Origin: Paraglomus occultum
Lineage: Eukaryota > Glomeromycota > Glomeromycetes > Paraglomerales > Paraglomeraceae
DNA length: 13,861 nucleotides
Assembly: GCA_910592205.1 (NCBI GenBank)
Contig: CAJVPJ010000972.1
Location: forward strand, 1 to 13,861
Direction of reading: 5' to 3'
How positions within the stretch are numbered: position 1 is the stretch's first letter; every line of letters begins with the position of its first letter. Positions 1 to 7,970 of the stretch are shown here, in pieces. The notes beneath the pieces are model-generated. The model was given only the letters and a program-made list of their open reading frames with translations. It was not told the origin of the DNA and did not search any database. Position numbers and translations under genes: made by a program.

Positions 1-1814
1 ATAACACCGAGAGTTTAATATACTCGCTTGAAGGTTGATACTCGTTCGATCCAATAAAGTTATTGTGAAATTATTATTGTTGCGAAGCTATTGTGAATTT
101 AATGTTATTTTGTTTAAGTTAAAATATTATTTTGTTTAATGAGGGGGCCTATGCCAAAATGTTAGTAGAGTATCGGAGCCAGTCAATGTTTAAAAATAAA
201 ATTTGGATGCAGAGGAAACTTATCCTTAATTTGATAATTAGACAAGTTGATATTCCGTCACATGTCACTATTTACTTTTAACTATTTGTATTTGACAAGA
301 CGTATATGAGTTTAGAATGTCTCCATCGATAAATTTCTCATAATATCTTTCAAAACTGCGTCGCTCTATAGTATTATTTTATTTGTAATAAAAATCGGTT
401 TTTGGTCGTCGGATTCGATTCGTATTAATAACTATTTTGACCGTATCCTCCTGTTTTCTATTTATGCAAGCAGAACTTGTTTATGCTATATATGGCAGAG
501 TCAATCTCGCAAACTATTATTAGGCAAGTAAATATTTAATAAAAATTGTGGTTGCTGATAAATTTATGGTTTTAATTACCACCATTTCTTTGACACTGCC
601 TGACACATGCGATGCGCTCGAACGAATTTATTGAGTCGTCTACATTTGAACATACAATGTCGGCAACTTGTCTCCTATAATATATAGCAACAATGAAAGG
701 TGGTCATTGATAGATCTATTCTGATATCAGAACAATTATTTCTTTCAATATATCAGCATATTTTCTTATAGAAACTTGATAAGCGGCACAGTCGTTGATG
801 AGGACAAAAGAAAATAAGTAAAACTTATCGGAGAAACGTTGGCTAAACCTCGTTTTGTAAGACTCACTGCAAAAAAAAAAAACCAATAAATTGTATTACA
901 CAATGCCTACGACACCAAAGATTGTGATAGCTTAATTAACAGTTTGAACTATTGTATTCCCAAGCATATTAATATGCTAATTTTTGTACTAATGCAGGCA
1001 GCTATTGCCCCAAGACTAAAAGCTAACATTGTAAGAAAGGCTTATTGTAAACTAATTTTGTCTTATTGAATAAGAAACCATTTAATTAATTTTCAACATA
1101 TAAAGTTTAAATAGAACATTCTGCAGTAACTTGCTATAAAAGACTAGTGGAGGTGTACCTTTGTTGCACATGCTAAGTAACTACCAGAAAGATAAATAAT
1201 TTTACAAACGTGGCCGTAAAGAACTTTCGGACAATTAGGTTTTTACGCCTAGTAGCAGCGTACATCGGGTACAAACCATTCGACAAATACCCAGGAAGCC
1301 CTACCTTGTTTACGCTGTCTTTTTTTGTTACACGTTTTTAATGTAACGCAACTGCACCTAATATTTGATTTAACCGGTCAATACGCATTACTGCAGTAAA
1401 AAAAAAAAGAAAAAAAACTCAGCCTCAATCGTTGAAATGACAAGAGCGTAATATAAAATTATATAAACATTTGCTCGATATAAATTCTCATCTTAATAAT
1501 ATCACTATAGAAATGTTATTGCTATTGTAAAGATTAGTCTGATTAATTATACACATGGCTTATTAGCAGTCGATACCCCCGGGACAATTACAATTTTAAC
1601 CAGTAAAAAAAGTTTTTACTGCGTTTATTCTGGAACAATCACGATATTAAGTATTTTAAGCAATTTAACAATACCCCATGAAAGATTTGTTATTGGTTGA
1701 CAATTGCAGATTCTCACACTCCTTGTTGTATATATTTATATTTATAGGTTACGTTCAAAGCAATGAGTAGTACAGATATGTCATGTTTCGTCATCTAACA
1801 CGCGTCTATTCATA
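1..1814. other. AT-rich stretch without a recognisable gene
   Basis: No frame on either strand stays open long enough or reads like a known protein here. Visible details are homopolymer A tracts near 870-885 and 1398-1418, a short repeated phrase (ttattttgttta) around 107-140, and a 14-bp perfect palindrome at 719-732. I see no tRNA fold, no transposon ends and no coding-like residue pattern. It is probably intergenic or very old repeat sequence. Confidence 0.5.
719..732. repeat. 14-bp perfect palindrome
   Basis: ttctgatatcagaa reads the same on both strands. It lies in the gene-free left part of the window, so it could be a dimeric protein binding site, but a palindrome of this length can also arise by chance in AT-rich DNA. 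Function is not supported. Confidence 0.3.
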
Positions 1815-2334
1815 TTGTATATATACCCAGATGCCTTTCTCCAACATTGCTTCCCTCGCAACTACCTCAAACTCTCCTCTCTGACACCCACTCCACTCAA
1901 CATACGACACGAACTGGACATCCGACAAAACGAAGTATTTTGTCACCGTTCCATTTACACACACAACATAAACGGCGAGCAACCTACGTTTTTATCGACG
2001 ACGGCTATTAATGAAAGAGTCCTACTCACGCATTGCCCAGTATCGACCTTTCTCCTCCAAAGCACAATACAACATAAACTGCAACAAACAATTCTTTACC
2101 ACTATACCATATTACGCATACGGCAGTTGGTATAACTCATGAGTCTTCTAACAACGACACAGCATCAACGTTAACAGATAAAAGACTTGAAATGCCGTGG
2201 CCTGCACTTCGATCCAAGCAAATCTAGCTCTTTTCTTTAGAAGGCTGTATCAATCAATGACAAAATTCGTACTCATGTCCCTGGCACCCATAATCAATGT
2301 CATTAACAACAAAGCAAGGCAGTGAACTCATTGA
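1815..2334 (+). other. C-rich strand with one weak open frame
   Basis: The + strand becomes strikingly poor in G and rich in C from about 1825. One frame stays open from 1815 to 2135 (about 106 codons, no ATG at its start; the first codon would be TTG). The translation has no domain I recognise and no hydrophobic segment. A short piece around 1966-2010 (beginning INGEQPTFL) faintly recalls the start of a retroelement aspartic protease, but the expected D-T/S-G triad is not visible. Low stop frequency may simply follow from the base composition. From 2136 to 2334 I see only short coding-like scraps. Confidence 0.15.
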
Positions 2335-2547
2335 AGTGCCAAATTCTTTGATCCTGGAGACCTAATTGCTAAGCCAGTGTTGCTACCCGCAATCACACCA
2401 GTACCAGAAACAGGGAATTACCTTGTCGCTCAAGCGACGAGCGTGCCGAGTGAACGCATATTTTCGATTGCAAAGCATACTGTGCGTAAGGGTTCGATAG
2501 GAACCAACGGAATTGTAGAGATTATTGTAAAACGTATTACAATATAG
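2335..2547 (+). pseudogene. hAT transposase C-terminal fragment (truncated copy)
   Basis: A frame open from 2335 to the TAG at 2545-2547 contains the diagnostic hAT dimerisation motif: NYLVAQAT, then SVPSERIFS, then IAKHTVR. The hAT-like part is confined to 2416-2489. That stretch matches 4438-4511 at 72 of 74 bases (differences at 2457 and 2479). Before 2416 the frame reads an unrelated sequence containing DPGDLIAKPVLLPA. After 2489 the usual RNRLAEKK continuation is missing. It is therefore a short piece of a hAT transposase set into other sequence, not a functional gene. The family assignment of the motif is firm; how the piece got here is inference. Confidence 0.7.
2416..2489 (+). repeat. 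74-bp direct repeat, copy 1 (hAT fragment)
   Basis: This stretch recurs in the same orientation at 4438-4511, exactly 2022 bp downstream, with two substitutions (c/t at 2457, a/g at 2479). Similarity stops sharply at both ends. It encodes the core of the hAT C-terminal dimerisation domain. Confidence 0.9.
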
Positions 2548-2783
2548 TCCGAACTGTTATTTCTAATTCCACCTCCTCTGATTGGAAAAATAATATCAAA
2601 GGCAAAATATTTGCCATTGGTATATTCAAATCCTATTTCAGGGACGTCAACAAAGATAACGAGAAATACTTGTTGGATTACATTCTCGTTTGTTGTGCAC
2701 AGAAGAAACGAAACCAGCACCAAGAACAACAACCACAAGAAAATAATGAAGACGATCAAAACATTGTAATTGATCAAGAATAG
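2490..2783 (+). pseudogene. unrecognised coding fragment with Gln/Asp-rich tail
   Basis: The frame beginning GFDRNQRN directly after the hAT fragment is open for 97 codons and stops at TAG 2781-2783. It has no start codon of its own, so it is a fragment or an exon. The residue pattern is coding-like: a mixed body containing KGKIFAIGIFKSYFRDVNKD, a short hydrophobic stretch (YLLDYILVCC), then a polar tail rich in Gln, Asn, Glu and Asp (QEQQPQENNEDD). I do not recognise the family. It could be the C-terminal end of a host or transposon gene whose upstream part was replaced by the hAT piece, or part of the same larger mobile element. The frame differs from that of the hAT motif (2416 frame), so they are not translated together. 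Confidence 0.4.
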
Positions 2784-3077
2784 AATCTACGCGTCACCTG
2801 TTATCGTTTTTTTTGCGCGATCGTGGACGAGAAAAAAGTGTGTGCGAGTTACTCATTGGCAAAGCCACATTTGCCATCTTCTTATCCCTTCCTCTTCCCC
2901 TTATAAAACACATTGCTCGTCTTATATTCTCCACATACCTTTGGACAATATTAATATGGACTTCATATACCTCTTGCACTTTTGGATTCTCCTCCCCATC
3001 TATTGTTGTACCTCAGTTGGGAACCTATCATCAGTTCTGGACTAAGTGACTGAGTTCTGAACTGAGACAGGTCCTAA
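2784..3077 (+). promoter_or_regulatory. possible promoter: pyrimidine tract, TATA box and mini-ORF
   Basis: A T-run (about 2808-2815) and a C/T-rich tract (2880-2900) lead into a good TATA box, TATAAAA at 2902-2908. An ATG follows at 2956 and opens a 29-codon frame ending at 3045, beginning MDFIYLLHFWILLPIYCC. That start is hydrophobic and resembles a signal peptide or membrane anchor. No continuing exon could be recognised, so this may be a promoter remnant of a transposon or of a lost gene. The TATA box is seen; the function is inference. Confidence 0.22.
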
Positions 3078-3370
3078 ACTCAGACACGTGATAAGATTTC
3101 TGAATATTGGAAGGATATTCGAAGCGCCTGCCGGCGTCTGTTATACTCGATCCTAACTTCAAGTTGGAGTGTTATAGTGAAGATATCAAACATTCTGTAC
3201 ATCGTCAAGTACATGACATCTACAAGAGTACCGATGAAAAGACGCATACGTCACACCGCTGATACCCCGAAGGCCACGCGTCCAATGGCCATGACTCCAA
3301 AACTTCAGCTTTACAGAAGACACAGACATGGATAAAGATAATGACGAACTCAGCCAATACATCGACTATA
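3078..3370 (+). pseudogene. hAT transposase relic (central to C-terminal part)
   Basis: Pieces in three frames line up with the central region of hAT transposases. DKISEYWKDIRSACR (from about 3090) is followed after a frame change by SVILDPNFKLECYSED (from 3137), where L-D-P-x-F-K-L is a hallmark of the family. IKHSVHRQVHDIYKS comes next and reaches a TGA at 3260. An overlapping frame then reads HTADTPKATRPMAM (from 3252), and another reads FTEDTDMDKDNDELSQYID (from about 3310), which matches the acidic D-E-L-x-x-Y segment that normally precedes the dimerisation domain. At least three frame changes make it inactive. It is probably the upstream half of the element whose C-terminal part lies at 4222-4592, or of a second copy. 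Confidence 0.6.
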
Positions 3371-3596
3371 ATGGAGGACAGGGAGAGCACGCCAGAACTG
3401 AGGAACAATCCACAGGATCTAATGCCAGTACTAGAGTTGGATCATCCGGCGGCGCAGTGGAACGAGCCATATTTATCCACGAATCTGACAGCAGCAATAA
3501 CGGATTCGGAAGATTCATCAGCAATATTGGGGACGATATGGGATCCTATACAACAACAACATGAACGACGACAACACCACCACCTCTTTGTAATAA
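3371..3596 (+). other. unrecognised coding-like block inside the hAT debris
   Basis: Two overlapping frames remain open. One (from 3328) runs to TGA 3562-3564 and is rich in Gly, Ser and Glu. The other (open from 3263) runs to 3607 and contains STPELRNNPQDLMPVLELD and a Gln/His-rich end. Neither resembles hAT transposase, although they begin exactly where the D-E-L-x-x-Y segment should lead into the dimerisation domain. Neither frame shows a known domain. The block may be inserted sequence or a rapidly evolving linker. Confidence 0.25.
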
Positions 3597-4083
3597 ATAT
3601 TAAATAAACTACCATCACCGACTATTTCACAAAAAAAAGCCGTTAAAAAAGTCATAGCAAATATCATCGACTTTGTTGATATTATGACCGATGATAACTT
3701 TAGCACTATATTCAATCATCCAACAATCCCACCAGATACGCGTCAACATGTAAAGAGTATGTACGATTCTCTCCCTGCCGCCGCCAACAATCAACAGATA
3801 AACGAAAACTGTTTTAAAGCGGGCTATTCGGTTATTATGGATTCAAGTACCGCACCATGGACTGATAAACTAAAATATTTTCAACGAGGATGTAGGATAT
3901 TCTACGAAGTAATCAAACTCGTGGTTGTTATTTATACCATCAAACTTCCCGGACGGGATGGACCAGCCCACTACGACGTTTCTAGATTGGATGGATATGA
4001 ATCAGACCGGGCAGACGACGAAGAAAGTGGAAGACCAGAATGTATGGGAGATTCTGGAATACGACTTTGAACACAATCAATAG
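3597..4083 (+). pseudogene. unrecognised coding fragment
   Basis: A frame is open from 3597 to the stop at 4068-4070. It begins with lysine-rich KKAVKKVIANIIDFVDIM and continues with an ATG at 3684 through FNHPTIPPDTRQHVKSMYDS and KLKYFQRGCRIFYEVIKL. Near 3940 the better coding pattern passes to another frame, containing TFLDWMDMNQTGQTTKK and NVWEILEYDFEHNQ, which ends at TAG 4081-4083. The mixed polar/hydrophobic pattern suggests real former coding sequence with one frameshift. I do not recognise the domain; it could be a passenger gene or the N-terminal part of a second mobile element. The only context is its position between two hAT pieces. Confidence 0.35.
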
Positions 4084-4221
4084 AGACGGCTGAGCATCAT
4101 CATACCTTTACAATTAAATCGGATGGACATTGCACAGAAAGTCAAAGCTGGAATGATAGAGAATAAAAAAAAAGTTATTACACACTTCCACAAAAGAGAC
4201 ATATAATCCAAACTCTGAAAT

Positions 4222-4592
4222 TCGCATTTGCGCGCAAAATCAATTTCGTCGTCAATTATTACTAAACCAACAACCACGGAGTTATTTTCGGCAACGTTTA
4301 GGGCATATTACAAGTCGGACGTATAAAATACACTTAATGATTATCTTATGATGCCGCTAGAAAATTGTGAAGCGTTAGATTATTGGAGAGTACGGGCGAC
4401 GGATTCACGCTACTGCAAACTGGCAAATATGGCAAAAAATTACCTTGTCGCTCAAGCGACGAGCGTGCCGAGTGAACGTATATTTTCGATTGCAAAGCAT
4501 GCTGTGCGTAATCGTTTAGCCGAGAAAAAAATGCGTGCTGGTTTGTGTTGAAATCCTGGTACGAATCGGGGTTGCTTGATGAGAGTGTGTAA
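4222..4592 (+). pseudogene. hAT transposase C-terminal dimerisation domain, broken
   Basis: A frame open from 4219 carries a Ser/Thr-rich linker, then ELFSATFRAYYKSDV, a TAA stop (4312-4329 region), and NTLNDYLMMPLENCEALDYW. Next come the family hallmarks YCKLANMAKNYLVAQAT, SVPSERIFSIAKHAV and RNRLAEKKMRAGLC, up to TGA 4549-4551. Reading one base out of frame after that point gives LKSWYESGLLDESV and a stop at 4590-4592, the expected end of the domain. A single lost base therefore explains the early stop. In this family the domain mediates transposase dimerisation and contributes the invariant Trp region. The element is dead because of the stop and the frameshift. I could not identify terminal inverted repeats. 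Confidence 0.85.
4438..4511 (+). repeat. 74-bp direct repeat, copy 2 (hAT)
   Basis: Same-strand partner of 2416-2489 with 72 of 74 identical bases. Here it lies within a longer, recognisable hAT C-terminal domain, so this is the better preserved context and the other copy is the truncated one. Confidence 0.9.
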
Positions 4593-4759
4593 ACTTGATA
4601 CAACCAAATGAACGAAGGAAGGTGGCGAAACCAGGTTTCATCTTCATGGCTTTTGTTTACTGCCAGTGATAACTAAATCAATATTACATTTTTATTTTGT
4701 CCTTGGTAATAGAATTATACTGTTTGTGATATAATCCTTCTTTGCTTGGCAATTAAGTA

Positions 4760-5460
4760 TATCATGACGCAATTTTTTTGGAAATAAATCATCAAATAGA
4801 AGAGCCTGTTCAAGAGACATATTGAAAAGTTTTATGTGGGAGCAAAACCAGACAAAGTGAACATTCTGTCATGTGATGTAAATGAGGGGTAATTTTATGA
4901 TAAAGTTGTAAATTGACCAGTGTGACAGATGGCATTTTGAAAGTAATAATGGTGCTTATTCACAACTTCTAAACCATAACAGGATTAATATAGGATTACC
5001 TCTATGTATAAAAATACTAATATGAAACTAATTTACATTAATTCCACTATGGAACCAAAGAATTACAGCACCATTAGAAGCATTTAAAGAAAGCTCAAGG
5101 TGAAAAAATTGCTCTCTATGTTTTTAAATTAATGATACCCAAACTCTCCAGGAGTATCTAGATCAAGAAAAAGCTACTTGGAAAATCATAACTAATAAAC
5201 GATCATTAACATCAGAAACGAAAATTTGAAGAAAGACAATTTACATAAAAACCTTCTCTACTGATCAAGCAACCTATCAAATTTCTTATTGTAGATGTCA
5301 ATGACCTTTTGTTAAACGCCATTTGGTTAAATGAAAATCTTGGATCCAATTTAATTTTTTTGTCATATAATTGGATTAAGCTGAGAACGAAGCCAATAAA
5401 TACTCCAAAAAAGAATTCGCTTGTGAATGTAAGCATTTTTCGTAGTGTTGTTGATGTAAA
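4760..5460 (+). other. worn coding-like sequence, unrecognised
   Basis: Several short + strand frames have a protein-like pattern. IDQCDRWHFESNNGAYSQLL lies near 4913-4975, KKAQGEKIALYVFKL near 5090-5130, QEYLDQEKATWKIITNKRSL near 5150-5210, and IKFLIVDVNDLLLNAIWLN near 5275-5330, continuing to PINTPKKNSLVN before a GTAAGC at 5427. Frames change between the pieces, and stops separate them. They could be exons of a diverged gene or a decayed retroelement or transposon. I recognise no domain. Confidence is low because AT-rich sequence can mimic Lys/Asn/Ile-rich protein. Confidence 0.22.
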
Positions 5461-5696
5461 TTGACAGATTTATTTTGTTGTTTTAATGATGTATTGATAT
5501 TTATTGCGTTGTGATTAATTCTGAAGTTAACCAGTGCTATTTTTATAATAAATATCCGCTTGTTCATAGTATTGTAAAAGAAATAGAGGGTCTATACACC
5601 ATTTATCAAAAAGATGATTACATTGATGTACAAAACCGAAGAAGAGTGAATTTTTTGCGTATTGAAGGGTTTAAATGGCTGGTACCAATAGATGGG

Positions 5697-7530
5697 TTAT
5701 GACGAACGGTTGTTCGTGAACTGAGAGGAGGATTACATAAGTCGTAATGATTTTAACGTACGTTTATATCTCACCAATTGATCATTAAGCTAATCGATAC
5801 TTTTTGCCGGATGAGCGTATATATCAACCTACCTGTATGCTGCCATATCCGTCAAAGGGCATGACTTCTCTAATCTCTTTCTCCATAGTTGCTGATTCAG
5901 AGATATCTAGATAAAACGCGTATCATTGTTATTATTCGCATATCTTGACAGACTTCTTCCACGGACACTAACTCTGTCTATAATCTACAAGATAATCCAT
6001 GATGGCTCTAAAAGGTCACTGTGAGAATGGTCTTCAACTTCAACAGGAGCTCAGGATCAATGGCAATGACAGTGAGGCATCTTCACCAGACTCTGCTTCT
6101 TCTTCGAGCCTGACCAATCTTCAATCGATCTCTCTAGTCTGGTATAACATGTTGGTAACATCTTCTCAAGCCTAGGGTCATGATTATCTGCCTTTGCTGT
6201 TCGGCCAGGCTATCGAGCATCAAGCGATCTCGATACATGCTAATTGAATAGCGAGAAGGGTAAACTTTTCCTCGTTTCTGATTTGCTCGTCTGGCCGTTT
6301 GTCGGAGGATGATTTCGTTGACGGAGGTGAAAACAACCATTCTGCGTCAAAGTGATGTAAAAGAATACTCGTAAGCATAAGCGACTGGTCTCGCTGTTCG
6401 GGTCCGACAAATTGAAAAGAGCAATTAATATCGGTTAATAAAAAGACTATTTAGATACATCATTTCATTAAACCGAGTCATGCTTACCCAAATAGCTACT
6501 TTGAATGTCCCGCAAGCCTGGTCGAAGATCCTCTATTCATTGTTGGAATTTGACTGTGTCTTTTTCGAAGTTCCCGGGTTAACTTCGTGTGATAAAATTA
6601 AGCAAGTAATTTATCATGCCAGAGACGAAGTAATTGCGCGAATTACCTTATCATCGAAATATGAGAACGTGTCCACAACTTGTTCAACAAATCAATCTTC
6701 AACTGATACTGGTATGTTCTGAAGAGTCTCTGGCAGTATTTCGTTAAACAAATCATTTGATGAAATCAGATCCGAGTTGGCATTGGTTGCGAGATGTGCC
6801 AATGCTTGCATCCCGATACACTGGACAGTTTGAAACGCTAGTCTCTTGGTTTCGGCTACGAATGGAAAAAAGAGTTATATATTGATGGAATATATACGGT
6901 ATACCAGAGATAAATAGACTTGCCCATCTTTAACGTATTCAGAATAGTATTAATGACTTCTACATCAGTCAGCTGAACTAGACCCTTTTCTGCGGAAGAC
7001 AATCTTATGAAAATTTTGAATATATCTTGAGACCTCTCCTCACTATGGTCGAGAAAGAAGCGCGAGTGTGAATAGCCGTTTTAATCAACGATGCGCGTTG
7101 AGCGGAATACCTAATACCAACTGATTTAGCCAATGAAGGAACTCAGTTTACAAGTTGCTTCTTTTCCAGCAAGTCATCATGCATGCAGAAGCAACTCGAG
7201 ATATTGACCGTTATGGATATTAGAGTTTCATCTTACATATCCGGATCCGAGCTTTCTTATTTCTGTAAGAATTGAATTGGTCAATGTTATAGAGACAGTG
7301 AAAAGCGATCACATTGGAGATCTTCAACACGTTACTTGTTCTTAATAGCCTTTCGACGAAATTGAATTCCATTGCTTCAAACACCGTCCGGTTCCAAAAG
7401 TCTGGAAAGTAACGTACGTGCAACAAATTTCTGCAAGACGGCGCAAGCAAATCAAGTATACGTGGGTGGTAAGTTGTTGTTCAGGATGAGAATGTAATAG
7501 TAATAGATCAATTATTGCAGTTCTGTGTCA
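5697..7530 (-). pseudogene. multi-exon gene or pseudogene, probably helical-repeat protein
   Basis: Exon-like pieces follow one another on the minus strand. From about 7530 to 7237 two frames carry IDLLLLHSHPEQQLTTHVYL and then VFEAMEFNFVERLLRTSNVL, ending at a GTAAGA donor. 7042-6925 follows an AG and contains SQDIFKIFIRLSS and LTDVEVINTILNTLK. 6855-6647 follows TAG and contains RLAFQTVQCIGMQALAHLAT, then an in-frame TGA (6692-6694), then a GTAATT donor after FSYFDDK. About 6455-6060 has MLTSILLHHFDAEWLF, EKFTLLAIQLACIEI, LMLDSLAEQQRQIIM and EEEAESGEDASLSLPLILSS in changing frames. About 5905-5833 reads SESATMEKEIREVMPFDG and ends CAG|GTAGGT. A last exon from 5720 would stop at 5697. The leucine-rich helices suggest an Arm/HEAT-type fold; a resemblance to ataxin-10-like proteins is only an impression. 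The frame breaks that no intron explains suggest a pseudogene, but sequencing errors or unseen introns are possible. Confidence 0.42.
5721..5832 (-). other. candidate 112-bp intron
   Basis: On the minus strand the exon end CAG is followed by GTAGGT (5832 downward). A pyrimidine-rich stretch ending in CTCTCAG closes the interval at 5721. The upstream frame ends at a codon boundary, and the downstream piece then adds seven codons and a stop at 5697. Donor and acceptor fit fungal consensus well; whether it is spliced is inference. Confidence 0.35.
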
Positions 7531-7970
7531 GTTATGCCACAAAAATTTAGTAACCCCGTGATTTCCGAACAACCAAGCGTAGTACTAAATGCATCATAGT
7601 AATAGTCGTTTTCATTGGGTAGTTAATAGGACTATTATTATTACAGTCCCGCTAAGAGAAATAGTTCACTACGTTACGCTATTTCTGAATTCATTCTCTT
7701 TCTACTTCAACCATCTTTATTCCCATATAATTTAATATACCTATTTTATTTTATCTGTTCTCAATCTAATCAAAATATGACATTTATAAATTTCCCTGTT
7801 ACTATATGTACTATATCAGTGACATACATTATCTATTGTCACTGCTGATGCACTATATACTATATAAAAACTACAAAAAACCGAATTGTACAAATCACGA
7901 ATATAAATACTGTTTATACCAAAAGATGGCTGTAATTTATGCCAGTTATTTAATAATAAAGCCCCGATGA
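7531..7970. other. intergenic sequence downstream of the BTB-TLDc gene
   Basis: AT-rich sequence with no open frame of note. It contains the 3' flank of the BTB-TLDc gene, which is transcribed toward this region. No clear AATAAA polyadenylation signal is placed; TTATTAAATAA lies about 15 bases past the stop codon on the minus strand and may serve. Short inverted words (actatat/atatagt) occur around 7806-7865. Confidence 0.4.

Noticed and set aside
44-52. gttcgatcc, which looks like a tRNA T-loop
   Set aside because: The flanking bases do not pair to form the T stem and no anticodon arm or acceptor stem is visible upstream.
2430-2777. Minus-strand open frame of 115 codons
   Set aside because: It lies antisense to the hAT fragment and to the coding-like + frame at 2490-2783, starts without a good context, and resembles no family.
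2794-2979. Minus-strand open frame of 61 codons opposite the promoter-like stretch
   Set aside because: Its apparent coding comes from the complement of the pyrimidine tract; it is Arg/Lys-rich and low in complexity.
3220-3408. Minus-strand open frame of 62 codons
   Set aside because: Antisense to recognisable hAT transposase pieces on the + strand.
5511-5702. + strand frame of 63 codons starting at GTG
   Set aside because: No ATG and no recognised domain. Its 3' end overlaps the proposed last exon of the minus-strand gene. It could be an exon, but the evidence is too thin to list.
6003-6173. + strand ATG frame of about 57 codons, Ser-rich (MALKGHCENG start)
   Set aside because: It is the antisense of the acidic minus-strand segment EEEAESGEDASLSLPL, which fits the series of exon-like pieces on that strand better.
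6480-6722. + strand ATG frame of 80 codons
   Set aside because: Overlaps the minus-strand exon 6855-6647 and its donor site. No domain is recognised; it may be real but is more likely a shadow.
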